64,000 bases of DNA from Channallabes apus (Eukaryota > Chordata > Actinopteri > Siluriformes > Clariidae). Shown here one piece after another: positions 46,436 through 58,679 of this stretch. The notes beneath the pieces were generated by a model. It did no database searches, was not told where the DNA came from, and saw only the letters and a program-made list of their open reading frames with translations. The first letter of the stretch is position 1; each line of letters begins with the position of its first letter. The stretch is taken from positions 24,246,571-24,310,570 of the forward strand of contig CM060107.1 of assembly GCA_030522415.1 (NCBI GenBank), given 5' to 3'. The translations under genes were made by a program, and so were the position numbers.

Positions 46436-46881
46436 ACCAACATTGAGCTTGAGTTTTTGAGTTCCACATTAAGGCCTTTTTCCACATTTTGGGAAATATT
46501 TGGATATTTTGTTTTGGATGCAATATATTTAGGCTTTGCAGAAACTTGGGGGGAAAAACTGTTTGTATTTGATAGCAAAAAATAGAGTAAATTATGTACA
46601 TTTTATGTTAATATGGTAAATTAACTAATGCTTAGTTGGTATTATTGACAATGTTGTGCATTTTCCTTTTAAATATATATTTTTTAAGATTCATACAATA
46701 AGAATATTTCCCCCCCTAATTTTTGTGGGTCACATGATTTTTTTTTCTTATGTAAAACATGTCCAGAATACTGTTGAAAGAATAGTTGAAGATTAACAAA
46801 AAAAAAACCATAAAGTTGGTTAACACAATTTTCCCCCCGCTTTAAATGTCAAAGTTGACAGTAAAGTTGAAAAACTTGGTG

Positions 46882-47420
46882 TAGATGCGGTCATATTATT
46901 TCACTAGTTTTGACGCGTAGCTAATGTCTTAAAGTTTCACTCACATGACAGAAGTCCGATCTCTTTGTCTCTTGTAGTTTATTTGTCAGCATCAAAGAAT
47001 CAACACTTCATACAGTCGTCTTGAGTAAATCCACAGTGATTACAGACCCAAGTTGCTGCATCTTGCAAATCTCTGACTTTTACAACAACCTATTTGCTGT
47101 ATCTTGTAGATTACAATCTTGGCTTGGGTATATAACAACACTCTCGTTGTATCTTACATTCCCAGCTTACGTTAGCTTACGGGTTGCAACAACCTAGTTG
47201 CTGTATCTTACAGTTCTGGCTTACCGGGAGCTCTCATTAGCTGACGGTCAAAAGCTTGTGTTTCCGTAGCCTTCCACATCTATACTGAACTCTCTAACAT
47301 ATGACAGTCACACAAATGCATGTAATAGTAGAATGACATCATAGACCAACTTACGATTGTCAACTTATGATGCATGACTAAGAAATATAAAGCTTATGGC
47401 TTATGTAACAAACTTAATGC
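46882..47420. mobile_element. Solo BEL-like LTR
   Basis: Same sequence and orientation as 4,339-4,893, without any gag beside it. LINE copy B begins 35 bp after it. Confidence 0.65.
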
Positions 47421-47454
47421 TTAATGCTTTACTAATGAATAGAACAAGGTATCA

Positions 47455-48716
47455 AATTCAAATTCAAATTTTATTAGTCACATACACAATCATACACAGT
47501 ATAATATGCAGTGAAATGCTTTATACGACCGCCAGTGACCTTAAAAAAAGAAAATAAAAGCTTGTACGTAAAATAAATAATCAATAAAAAGGAAATACTA
47601 AAGAAATAATTTTAACTAGTAAAATTAACTGTACAATAAGGGCATAATAAAATATTGCAAAAATATAGAAATATAGGGTAGAGTATATATGTATATAGAA
47701 TTAAAGTGTCAGTGGTTGTGCAAATATGCATGAAAGGTGACATGTGCAATTGTCCAGATGTATGAGTATTTAGTGCAAGTGTGTATGAATGTGTCCATGA
47801 TTGTCCAGTCAGTGTTGTGAGCTTAAAAGATGTTATTAGTCTTGTGTGGAGGTGTGATTGAGAGACCTTATCGCCTGCGGGAAGAAGCTCCTCCTCAGTC
47901 TCTCTGTGTTGGCCTTTAGGGAGCGGAATCTCTTCCCAGACCGCAACAAAGAGAACAGTCCATTACAGTCCGTGACTGAGGTCCTTCATGATCTTCCTGG
48001 CCTTAGTCCAGCACCGCTTGCTGTAGATGGAGTGCAGGTCAGGGAGCTCAGTGCGGATGATGCGCTCGGCTGATCGCACCACCCTCTGTAGAGCTCGTCT
48101 GTCCTGCATGGTGCTGTTCCCGAACCAGGTCGTGATGTTTCCCGTCAGGATGCTCTCTATGGTGCAGGAGTAGAAGTTCCTGAGCACCTTGGAGGGCAGT
48201 CTAAAGTCTCTCAAGCGTCTGAGGTGGTAGAGATGCTGCCGGGCTTTTTTCACCACGGTGTTGATGTGACAGGACCATGACAGGTCCTGCGTGATGTGAA
48301 CACCGAGGTATCTGAAGCTGTCCACTCTCTCCACTGGGCTCCTGTTGATGACGGGGGTCTGGTAGTTCCTCTCCTGCTTTGTACTAAAGTCCACTATCAG
48401 CTCCTTTGTCTTACTGACGTTCAGGAGGAGATTGTTCCTCTGGCACCAGTTCTCCAGATTTCCAATCTCCTCTAGGTAGTCCGACTCATCATTGTTGGTG
48501 ATCAGTCCGACCACGACGGTGTCGTCAGCAAACTTGATGATGGAGGTGGAGTTGGTAGTGGCCACGCAGTCGTGGGTGTACAAAGAGTACAGCAGGGGGC
48601 TCAGAACACAACCCTGGGGGGCTCCAGCGCTGAGAGTGAGTGTAGCTGAGACATGTCCGCCCATTCTTACTGCCTGTGGTCTGCCAGTCAGAAAATTGGA
48701 GATCCACTGACATATA
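47455..48716 (-). mobile_element. Rex1/CR1-like LINE copy B, 5'-truncated with complete tail
   Basis: The 3' end on the plus strand is AAATTCAAATTTTATTAGTC with CACATACACAATC. The 5' truncation at 48,716 falls inside the repeat that starts ACAGATGTCGCC (compare ACAGATGTGGCC at 11,789), so the LINE landed within that repeat. Confidence 0.85.
47963..48716 (-). CDS. LINE copy B: C-terminal half of reverse transcriptase
   Basis: The frame is open from the truncation to the natural stop: ISNFLTGRPQAVRMGG, GAPQGCVLSPLLYSLYTHDC, IIKFADDTVVVG, NWCQRNNLLLNVSKTKEL, YLGVHITQDLSW, FRLPSKVLRNFYSCTIESIL and a C terminus at RKIMKDLSHGL. The RT palm is cut, so it is non-functional. It is a clean reference for the lesions in copy A. 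Confidence 0.85.
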
Positions 48717-48890
48717 CAGATGTCGCCTTTAAGACTGCGCGTGTTTTCCCGCGGGATGCCGCAATTTAGCGCGCGGCGTGCCGCGACTTGCCGGAGGCAA
48801 CATTCGGGAATTTTAAATAAATGTGTTGCGCTTCACTGAATATCCGCCAGATGGCGCATGGAAGGACTTTATCTAAAAGCCGGACCAAGT
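48717..48890. repeat. Interspersed repeat (continuation disrupted by LINE B)
   Basis: Matches 11,785-11,960 in order (GCGCGTGTTTTCCCGC, ATATCCGCCAGATGGCGCAT). Confidence 0.75.
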
Positions 48891-49254
48891 ACAACAATGA
48901 ATGTAAGGACGCAGATAAACAGTGCTGAAGCGAACATGAATTTTATTTTGTTTTATAATAGATCTTTCATGATGAATGAGTGTATATGTGCTTCACATTA
49001 TCAAACACAGGCAAAGGAGACAGAAATTATTGAGGGATCCTCTGAAAAAAGTAAACCTAGCTATCGTTCGTTTAATGTGTTTTTTTTCCTCATTCCATTA
49101 GTAAAAAAAATTATTTGCTCTTTTTAAGTAAAGTGTCTAATTTATGCTTATGGGTGAATCTTTTTTTTTTTTTTTTTTACTTTAGTATAATTCTGTTTAC
49201 AGCAGTGAAATATTTCATTTTGATCAAGGTACTCTTATTAGGTTGAGTGTGATT

Positions 49255-49266
49255 TGCGCATGCGCA
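49255..49266. promoter_or_regulatory. NRF1-type palindrome TGCGCATGCGCA
   Basis: A perfect NRF1-like site about 255 bp upstream of a strong splice donor (49,522), consistent with a promoter for the exon-like series that follows. Confidence 0.4.
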
Positions 49267-49399
49267 GTCTTTAGACCATAGTTTTGCCGGTATAATTTTA
49301 TTTCCACCTCAAACCGGAGCATGACGTTGAAACAAGGAAGGATATCAGAACCTGTATTTCAGTTACTGTTAGTTAAAGCCCCTGATTAAACTTAAATCT

Positions 49400-50686
49400 A
49401 ATCCATTCAAGGACATTTCTGCTTCAAACCGTGTCACATGACCTCATGACGCAGCATTATCACGGACTGAGTCACCTTCTGCTGCGGGCGGAGATTCTCA
49501 AAGAAAACTCCTTTAAACCAGGTAAGAAAGCAAACTCGTGTCATTTCTATGTTAAATGCATCTCTTATATGAGCAAATTCATGATTTATGTCAGGAACAA
49601 CTACTTTGTAGATTGTGTTTTGTGTCCGTGTTTGCTACTGTAGCTAAAACCACCTATATTACCTGCATTAGCATTAGCTAACTAACGTGGTGATTTTCAA
49701 AAACACCGGAGTTTATACAGTAAGTCAGCGGCGCCGAAGAAAATAATTATATTTAAGTACCGTTGGTTAACGATGTAAAAATTAATAGGAAAGTGACGTA
49801 AACATAGAACAAGCTAATTTGGAGTGAGTGCTGTTTGTAGTGTACTGCTTTCTATACTTTATACACACTGTAATTAAGATTTGCTAACATAAGAACTTGA
49901 GCCAGTCCAATCTTTGTTTTTACCTTTTTTTTTTTTTAAGATCAGTAATGAGTTTCTGAGAATTATATCTGCTCCACTTCAAGCAAGATTACTGGTTTCC
50001 TTGGACAAGCAACACTACAAACTAATTGAGATCATCAGAAACTAGGGAGGAACCCGTCAGAGAGAAGACCAGAGATATAATCTTCATCTTCAAGTTCTTG
50101 ATCTGGTATGTACTCGCTCAAAAGCAGAAATTAGCTTGGTGTCAAATGTAATCTTGTGAATGGAAGCCACAGGACCTGAGCAAGGCATCCACATCAAGTT
50201 GGCTGTGATGCACTAAATTAAAACATAACTAGCAGAATAAAACTTTAGTTTAACTTGTTCACAGGTTAGTGTATGCTGTCTGAATACAGGTTTCAATGTC
50301 TGCCATGTTAATTTTTTCACGCTTTACAAGCCTAACATAACCAACAATACTATGTTTGTTTTTATGTCCCTAGAGCCTGGAGGTGATTACCTCCTGAAAT
50401 TAATACTTAAAATAATAAACTTTATCATTAATACATAATGTGTGTATATGTATGTCAGTTATTTTGGCCTATTTATTGAGCTAATTACATTTATCATGCT
50501 GCACCATAATCCTAGGTGTTTTTTTCACTCATAGGGAGCATTAAGTGATTTTACATGCATACATCAGACACTGTTTTGCCAAATAGAGCAATTGTCTAAC
50601 AAATGTCCTTTCTTTTATTAGGCTGTTCAGGAAGATGAAGCTCAGGCAGAACTTGTGAGGTGCACAATGGCCCTGTTTGTCCTCAG
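49400..50686 (+). pseudogene. Multi-exon gene remnant, probable SAMD3-like family
   Basis: Three exon-like blocks are in line. Exon 1 ends at the donor CCAG|GTAAGAAAG (49,521). Exon 2 (49,941-50,105) lies between a T-tract/AAG acceptor and CTG|GTATGT. It reads ISNEFLRIISAPLQARLLVS and LDKQHYKLIEIIRN, then an in-frame TAG. Exon 3 (50,632-50,686) lies between TCTTTTATTAG and CTCAG|GTAGG and reads AVQEDEAQAELVRCTMALFVL. The fragment at 24,251 copies exon 3. The in-frame stop argues for a pseudogene unless the exon 2 reading is wrong. Confidence 0.45.
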
Positions 50687-50867
50687 GTAGGAAGAGGACT
50701 GTCTTCAGCGTCCACAGGAAATCGGGATTGTGACTTATTGTCGCACATGAATGTTCCATGTTTTACCTCTGCTGATTTTGTTTCAGGAACATTTTCTAAT
50801 TTTCTTTTCAGTCCAATTAATAAATGTATGTTGCAAAGTTGAGTGTTACTATTTGTAATTTTATTCA

Positions 50868-50997
50868 TTCATTCATTTTCTATACCGCTTAATCCTGTGT
50901 TCAGGGTCGCGGGGGACCTGGACCCTATCCCAGGAGACTTCGGGCACTAGGCGGGGTACACCCTGGACAGGGTGCCAATCCATCGCAGGGCACACAT
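50868..50997 (-). repeat. tRNA-headed SINE, 3' half only
   Basis: ATTCATTTTCTATACCGC to CCATCGCAGGGCACACA; the tRNA head is missing. Confidence 0.85.
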
Positions 50998-51483
50998 ACA
51001 TTTATGGAGTAATTTATTTTAGTCGCAGAGTATTTAGTTTGGTTCTTCTTCAGCAGGTTTGACAAGGACAAAATGTACCCATTGCAAAATTAAATTTGTG
51101 GATAAATGCAGACATTTTTTTTTTCCTCTCAATTTCAAATTCAGTTAACAGTGTTGAATGACTGTTGGTGTTTATACATTTTGAAAAAAAAAAAATCTTA
51201 TTGTTAACATTTTGGATGAAAATATGTTCATTCCACAATAAATGTTTATATAAAGAAATGTGTTTTGAGTGTAAATCAATATGTAATTAAGTTTTTTATG
51301 CTTTTATATTTAAATTATGAATGCCTTAAATCTTTCTGATGCAACTTAAAAAAAGGTAATTTGCTCAACCATTCAAAAGTGGTTTATATCAAGTTTATAA
51401 TTTCAGGTTAGATTTAGTAGAATATTTACATTAAGTAATATAGCCAACTCATTTATTTCTGGAATTGATGCACAGGCTTCATC

Positions 51484-51558
51484 TTAGGCCTTTTTTTTCT
51501 TTCGGTTCTTTCGTTTCTCAGCGCCGGACTGTTGATGTCTCTTTCCAGGACCAGGCAT
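51484..51558 (-). pseudogene. Short basic N-terminus resembling hAT/ZMYM-type transposase
   Basis: A 24-codon frame: MPGPGKRHQQSGAEKRKNRK, then four residues and a stop. The SGAEKRK pattern starts many hAT-type transposases, where a zinc finger follows. Here the frame ends at once, so at best it is a fragment. Confidence 0.3.
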
Positions 51559-52309
51559 ATCGTTCAATTATTATAATTCTTTTGGCCAAATACTGTAGGC
51601 AGTCGTAACAGAGGTGAGGGCGCGCGCGTCATCACGTCTGCTTAGCCGACTCTGCGTTCACCGTAAACTTCAATATAGACGTTTATATTTTTGTTTATTT
51701 GTATATGTATGTTATTAATATAAATTTTTTAGAGATTGTGTGTGTGTGCATGGAGAGTTTGTGTGGATAAGTTTATGTGGATAAGTTGATAAGTGTATGT
51801 TGTCAAAGTATTTGTGGACATAATTAGGGAATTTTTTTTTTAATTAAGGATGTCTTGAAACATAATGCAGTAACTCTACAGTATTTATTTGAACACGGTA
51901 AAGGTGTTAATGTTTCGTACATTCCTTAATTTGTCCTTTCGGTTTGTGTTTTATGCTTCACTGTTTTCAATATACTGTACATACTGTAAAACGTATGGAC
52001 AACAATGTTCCGGAAGCATTATTAAATATTCAATAAGGCACACACACACAATTTAGTTGCAATAAAGTTTTATTAAATTTATAATAAAGCAGGCAGTACT
52101 GTATATGGCAAATGGTCACTCAAAATTTTTACAAAAGTAAGAGTATTCATTAATTATTTTTTTTTTTTTTTAGAAAAGAGGAAAACTCAATCTTTTCTTT
52201 CTAAGAAGTTCGTTAATTATGTCTCTTATTTGCTTGTTGTTGTGGGCTGTGGGGTGGAATTTCCTCGCAACAGCATCGGAAAGTGCTTGAAGCAGAATTA
52301 CCCCATCAG

Positions 52310-52500
52310 CGAAACCGGTTTGATAACTTCACACCAAGGATACAGTAGGTGAGAAGGGGGATTACAGTAACGGTTTCTGTGGGTCTTCACCAAGAGGTGA
52401 TGTGGGTCGCGTTGTATTCAGCGAATAAACTAAAACAAAATCATGTTTGCTTCAGCATTGGAAACAATATTGTATTAGGCCAACTTTATTTAAGATTAAA
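52310..52500. repeat. Module shared with 14,945-15,110
   Basis: AGCGAAACCGGTTTGATAAC, TCGCGTTGTATTCAG and ATTGGAAACAATATTG occur in order at both places. Confidence 0.75.
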
Positions 52501-52714
52501 ATAATAGTATATAATATATAATTATATATATAATAGTTTATAATATATAAAACAATGTAAAATAAAATAATATAAAATAAATAAATATATAATATAAATG
52601 GTTAATGATAGCAATAAAATCAGACTTTAATAGTTGGATTTGATACTTTTATTTTTATTTACTGTATAGACATCTTATTGTGCTTTATCTGTTATTAATC
52701 TCTTCTTCTTCTTC

Positions 52715-52862
52715 TTTGTCTTTCGGCTGTTCCCTTTCAGGGGTCGCCACAGCGAATCATCTGCCTCCATCTAACCCTATCCTCTGCATCCTCTTCTCTC
52801 ACACCAACTAACTTCATGTCCTCTCTCACTGCATCCATAAATCTCCTCTTTGGTCTTCCTCT
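52715..52862 (-). mobile_element. Fragment of a widespread fish LINE
   Basis: GGGGTCGCCACAGCGAATCA, CTGCCTCCATCTAACCCTA and TCCATAAATCTCCTCTTTGG are words of a LINE-derived repeat very common in teleosts. Clade not assigned. Confidence 0.5.
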
Positions 52863-53236
52863 GTTATTAATCTCTCTATTCTCTAATTATGACTTGAATA
52901 AATCGTCTCACATCGGAGCGCGCACGGAGCGAGTACTGTAGTCTATATATTTGTGTTTGTTGTTTTCCTGGGGGGTGGGGGGGGGGTGGCGTTTTTATGT
53001 CTGCATTTTATCTATAAATCGTGTGTGTGTGTGTGTGTGTGTGTGTACGGAGAGTTTATGTGTGTGCACACGGAGAGTTTATGAGTGTGCCCCTTTGATG
53101 TGTGATCAAAGGGGCAGTTATCGGCTATGACACGTTGAAGGAGAACTTAATAGTGTAAATGTCTGCAACAATCACTGACCATTAAAATTATTTTTTTTTT
53201 TGTAATTAAACACGAAAATAAAATATTAATTATATT

Positions 53237-53237
53237 T

Positions 53238-53292
<55 letters not shown>

Positions 53293-53311
53293 CACACACA
53301 CACACACACAC
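53237..53311. repeat. (TA)n and (CA)n microsatellites
   Basis: TA repeat followed by CA repeat at the left edge of the next element. Confidence 0.95.
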
Positions 53312-55409
53312 AAGGGCGTAGGTTTGCCACCTATGACTCCAACTAATACCCCATCCCCCAATCCCCTTTTCCACCCACCAACCTCCCACCCCAACTATGT
53401 CCACTGAATACATGTTTTTCTTAATATGGTGCGAAATCACTTTACATTAATACTAGCAATGCTTCGATTGATATTAATCCACTCGAAATGCAATTCATTA
53501 AGTTAAATTAAGGAATAGTGTAAAGTTAAAGGAATGTTTCATAACTGACAAAAAGATAGTCTTTAATAAAATAAAAACTATTCTTTATTGAGCCCTAGTG
53601 CAAATGAAACATCTCAATCATCTGTATATATATATATAAAAGTAGATTACATCTAAACATGAACTACTACTGTAGGTACAGTACCACACAACAGCTCAAT
53701 GCCTATTGCTCCTATATGAAGGAGACAAAAACATGCCTTCGCCTCTCGTTAACAGAAATAAACTGCTGGCATATTTGTTTGGCATCAATATTGTCCAGGC
53801 TGTTCTTTTTTTCTTCTGATAAACACTAAAGATGATATTTTGTAGAATGCTGAAAACCTGTAATCATTGATTTACATAGTATTTGTTTTTCCTGCTACGG
53901 AAGTCAATGTTTTCAGCTTTTTCCCCCAATATCTTATTTTGTATTCAACAAAATAAAGAAAATCATTAAAGTTTGGAACCACTTAAGGAGTAAATAGTGA
54001 GTAAAGTTTTTTTGGGGGTGAACAATGGCTTTGACCCTAACTCTTCCCCTCTGACTGCACTAGGACCTGACAGCATTGCCACCTGATGAAATAGCGTGAC
54101 AAAAAAGTGAAATGACAGTTCAAAACTTTTGCCAAAAACACTAATGAATCACTTACATCCTCAGCCTATCACTCCTCATAATGCTAAATATTAGTATAAT
54201 CAACATGTATAATACACGCACACATATTATATGTTATATATATAATCAACATTCAGATTGACCTCCTGTGACCTCGCCTCTTCACCTGAACTACAACATG
54301 GCTGATCTGCTTCTGTCCCCTAATTGAAAAACATTGAGGGATTCCTTATGAGCATGGACAGAGAATGCCTCAGCCTATTATTGGTAACAATGTTAAATCT
54401 CAGGACAACTACAGTGGCTTGCAAAAGTATTCGCCCCCCCCCCCCCCCCCGTGAACTTTTCCACATTTTGTCACATTACAGCCACAAACATGAATCAATT
54501 TTACTGGAATTCCACGTGAAAGACCAATACAAAGTAGTGTACACGCGAGAAGTGGAACGAAAATCATACATGATTTAAAAAAATTTTTTTTTTACAAATA
54601 AATAACTGAAAAGTGGGGTGTGTGTAATTATTCAGCCCCCTTGGGTCTGAGTGCAGTCAGTTGCCCATAGACATTGCCTGATGAGTGCTGATGACTAAAT
54701 AGAGAGCACCTGTGTGTAATCTACACTCTCTCCATCGCTGTCTGATATACAGCACAGGTGTTTAGGTTCTGTTACCTGACAAAACAGGATAAACACATGG
54801 CATTTAAACAGCAATCATTTTATTTCACTTTTTCTGAGTCTTAGTGTGCAAACCTCGAATCAAATCATTAATGTTCGCCAAGTAAGTTAATGCATTTTAA
54901 AAACTATTTTTCTGAAGAGGATTTTCTATTGGTGTCAACAAAATTCTAGCCATATTGCAATATTAGTATATTAGCTTATCAATTTCTTTCACAATACTGA
55001 TTTCTGACAAACAGTGACTAGATTAGGAGACTGACAGGGATCATATTTATACTTTTACATTTAGCGGTTTAATCTGCTGTTAGTTTTAAGTCCGTATTCA
55101 CAGACTATATCCTGGCCTGCTGTAATGAATGTGAGTCCACTACATTTGGCGCTGCTTGTGTCTGAACGCAGCCATAGTCTATCACATAATGGCAGGGAAA
55201 GGCACAGCCAATCAAATTGTTCATATTTGTTTTGGGGGCGGGAGGACTCAAGGAGAGAATGTGATTTATCCCTTTCTGCGTGTCTAGGTTAATGTTGACA
55301 GAACGATTAAAAAAAAAAGTGGATTAAATTATTGGTGGGGACATTTCAATGGTCGGAGGATATTGGTGGGGACACATCCCCTCCGTCCACCCTAAATCTA
55401 CGCCCCTGT
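53312..55409. mobile_element. Probable non-autonomous hAT-like element
   Basis: GGGCGTAGGTTTGCC at the left mirrors GGGGCGTAGATTTAGGGTGG at the right end (reverse complement), a terminus I associate with fish hAT elements. No transposase. Target duplication is unclear because both ends abut microsatellites. Confidence 0.45.
54412..54730 (+). mobile_element. 5' end of another Tc1-like family
   Basis: TA-CAGTGGCTTGCAAAAGTAT, AACTTTTCCACATTTTGTCA and AATTATTCAGCCCCCTT are the start of a distinct fish Tc1 family. It stops before the transposase. A run of about 18 C interrupts the TIR. Confidence 0.75.
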
Positions 55410-55553
55410 ATATATATATATATATATATATAATTTCAAACTATTTATTCATTTGTCTTTTATTTACTTACTTACTAGCGAATGCTTTTTTAGGGCTCTA
55501 AAAACTACGGCAGTATGAGTGACAATGGAATAGGACGTTTGAGTTGCACCGGT

Positions 55554-55556
<3 letters not shown>

Positions 55557-55598
<42 letters not shown>
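55557..55598. repeat. (CA)n microsatellite
   Basis: CA dinucleotides. Confidence 0.95.
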
Positions 55599-55599
<1 letters not shown>

Positions 55600-55745
55600 A
55601 AATAAATATATATATAAAATTTAATTCTTAAAACATCGTGTTCACCCATGCACTGAAAAAAAGAACTTGTAAGATTTACTTGATAAAATCCTCATAACAA
55701 TTTGGACACATAGATTTTAAGTAAATTTTATTGCTCCAATATTAA

Positions 55746-56612
55746 GGCTGAATTCTACCCCTTCCCCCTACCCTTCCATTTGGCGCGTTCACGTGCAGGG
55801 GTAGTGGTGTCTCATTTCTCTTTTGGTTGGAGGTGTAGGGGGAGGGGGAAGGGCCAGATAGCCCTCCAAACGAAGATTTTTCAGGACCTCACTTCAAACG
55901 AAGGGCTAAGCGAAGTTTTCAACATGGCTGCTCACTCAAGCAAGCAGACCCATAAATGTTGTCATTTTTGACATTAATAAAGATTTTTTATGACAAGTTT
56001 TCATTATATGTATATTACCTTTAGTCTTGTGTTTGTGTTTATGGTGATGTTCTGTAAAGAAACGTTTGCAAAAAAAAATCGCTAAAGTTTGCTAGCGGAT
56101 AGCACATATTGCACAATATTACAAATATATATTTTTAAGTCACTTACACTTTACTGCATGCTACAAACAAATATGAAAGTTCAGTAGCACGGCAGTTTGC
56201 CGAGCATTTGATAACGCATTGTTTGTTTTGCTTACGGCCATGTGTGTACATGTAAATGAACGGTGCTTACACTATTCTTACTTATTGCAACGTGACCACA
56301 GTTTTGTAATTTATATTCTGTATATCGACGGCTGAGGACACCCGAAGACGCATCCGTGTTCGTGGTGAAAATGAGCAACTTTTTTTAAAAATCGAAATAC
56401 GGCGCAAAAAAACTTTGGGAGTGAGTAATCTCTCTTATTGGAATGTGTGATAAACATCTGCGCATGTCCTCTGACGTAACATTAGGAACCAGCGACAACG
56501 TATGATGACGTATAACAGTGCTGTCCCATTTCTTAGGGAAAATATTTATACCCTTCCCCTTTCCACTTCGTTTCAAGGGACAAGGGGAAGAAAATAGAAT
56601 TGTGATTCAGCC
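55746..56612. mobile_element. PIF/Harbinger-type non-autonomous element, TSD TAA
   Basis: Tips GGCTGAATTC and (reverse complement) GGCTGAATCACAATTC are flanked by TAA at 55,743-55,745 and 56,613-56,615, the TWA target of PIF/Harbinger. The ends are rich in CCCCTTCCCC/GGGGAAGGG. A short frame MAAHSSKQTHKCC lies inside. It interrupts an AAGTAAATTTTA-rich repeat. Confidence 0.7.
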
Positions 56613-57079
56613 TAAGTAAAACTCACCCGTAATTGTCAGGTAAAATTTACTTAATTAAATTAACAATAAAAGAAATCAAGTAAAAGTTGCATAATTATAT
56701 TTAATGCACAAATTAGATTTATTTAAAATAATCAAGTAAAGTTAATTCATTATTGTATCAGCAGGAACCTTAATTTTATGAAATTACTATCATTTTGTTT
56801 TGTGAGGTTTTCCCTTAACTTGGTTTTATCAATTTATATTACTCCCTATAATAATGTAAACATTGCTAATTTATGATTTGGAAAGAAACTTAAGTAATTA
56901 TTTCATCTATATCTTTCATAAATCACACAACTAAAATATAATTAAACAGTTTATTCACCAACATTACCAAATATTTGTGACGTTCACAGACTAGATCCAA
57001 GTTGTCTTTTTAATAAAAGTGCATTCAGCTAAATTTTGCATCCATAGAAAAAACTGCACGGCACCAGGGCCTGAAATAC

Positions 57080-57456
57080 TTGTTCATTCATTCATTCATT
57101 TTCTATACCGTTTAATCCTGTGTTCAGGGTCGCGGGGGACCTGGAGCCTATCCCAGGAGACTTCGGGCACTAGGCGGGGTACACCCTGGACAGGCTGCCA
57201 ATCCATCGCAGGGCACACACACATACTCATACACCCAATCACACACTACGGGCAATTTAGGAACGCCAATTAGCCTAACCTGCATATCTTTGGACTGTGG
57301 GAGGAAACCGGAGTACCCGGAGGAAACCCACCAAGCACGGGGAGAATATGCAAACTCCATGCACACAGAGATGGGAATCGAGCCTGGCCAGGGAATCGAA
57401 CCCAGACCCTGGAGGTGCAAGGCGACAGTGCTAACCACTACACCACCGCGCCGCCC
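57080..57456 (-). repeat. tRNA-headed SINE, full copy
   Basis: Same body as the copy at 5,717, with a short ATTC repeat at the tail and the A box at the right end. Confidence 0.9.
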
Positions 57457-57732
57457 TGAAATACTTGTTTTAAACAAAATTGTGTAAAATAATAATAAAT
57501 AAAATACAGCATTCATTTAGAAATAAAATACAGCAGAAAATACATTAAACAAACTGTAGAATAAACGTTAAAACTTAATAGCCCTCGGAAGCAGTGAAGT
57601 TGCAACATTCAAATCAGCACTCTGGACTAGTGCACTTAAAAGTATGCCATTGAAACCATAACGCATTAAAACATTAAGCTGAACATGTAAACACAACATG
57701 TAAAGACTTGTAGTCAAGCCAAATCAAATGTT

Positions 57733-57972
57733 TTAAGATAACTTCATCTTTAAAGCTTGCACTTTTGGTGATAGCTTAATCCCATCAAGTTCTAGAAGAA
57801 CTTTCTGAAAATAGCTCAAATGTGTAGCGCAGTGCTCGGAGCTATTGCCACATTCTTGCAAAATTTCCTCTCCTTCAAGGATTATGGATACACCAACCGG
57901 TTCTTCCCCTTCAACAGCACAGACGACAAGGATTTTAAGAAGGTGCATACTGGCATCACTTCGTCTGTCCCC
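57733..57972 (-). pseudogene. Terminal exon of probable SAMD3-like family member
   Basis: The minus strand has an acceptor ACATTTTATGCAG|GGGGAC at 57,973. A 79-codon open exon follows (GDRRSDASMHLLKILVV, CAVEGEEPVGVSIILEGEE, YFQKVLLELDGIKLSPKVQ), then a TAA. The Gly-Val-x-Ile-x-x-Glu-Gly and LSPKVQ.LK patterns are those of a teleost multicopy protein family. Compared with family memory, about 20 residues between CATHL and SYFQK seem missing. The frame itself is intact, so a functional gene is possible but no start was found. Confidence 0.5.
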
Positions 57973-58417
57973 CTGCATAAAATGTACAAGAAAATAAATA
58001 ATTTATTTTGAGAAACAAAAAATAAATAAATCTGAATTGCTTCAACCTGTGCTGACTTCATTTCACAGAGGAAAAATTTAAAATAATTGATAATAAAAAA
58101 TGACCATCACTTCATATACTTCAGATTGTTAAACTTGGGTTAAATTGCTTTAGCAATAATCTTGCATCACTAAAACATTGTAAAACATGGCATGAGATGG
58201 CTACACTCCATAGATTACTCTGCACCTTTACAGTGTCAGGAAATCCTATGATGAATGCTGAGTTTGTATTTAAAGGGTTAGTCCAATCATGAAAATTTGT
58301 TCAATAATTACTCATATTTATATATTCATTTGCATTTATATGCTTCTGTCCAATACAACAAACACTATATTCAAGGTATTAATAAATTGTATAATTAATA
58401 AGAAAACAATGCTTTAC

Positions 58418-58474
58418 CAGGCAATCATCAAAGAGATCCTTTTCAGATTCATGTCTCATCTTTACACTTTGTTT
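58418..58474 (-). pseudogene. Possible upstream exon of the 57.7-kb gene
   Basis: A 57-bp block lies between TATTTTCACAG and TG|GTAAAG, open in phase 0 with the terminal exon, reading KQSVKMRHESEKDLFDDCL. Support is only splice signals, frame and position. Confidence 0.3.
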
Positions 58475-58679
58475 CTGTGAAAATATTTACATTGTATCAT
58501 TACATAATCTTTTATTCGTACAACTACATTTAGGCATTTCTTCATCTTTTGTAAGTTTGCCTTTATCCAAAGCAAATTACAAAAGAGGAAGGCATCAAGC
58601 ATGTCAAGCAGTGCTACTAACACAGTTTCTGACACCGTTAGAAAATATAAGATAGAACAGTGAGGGATTAAGGAAAAAG

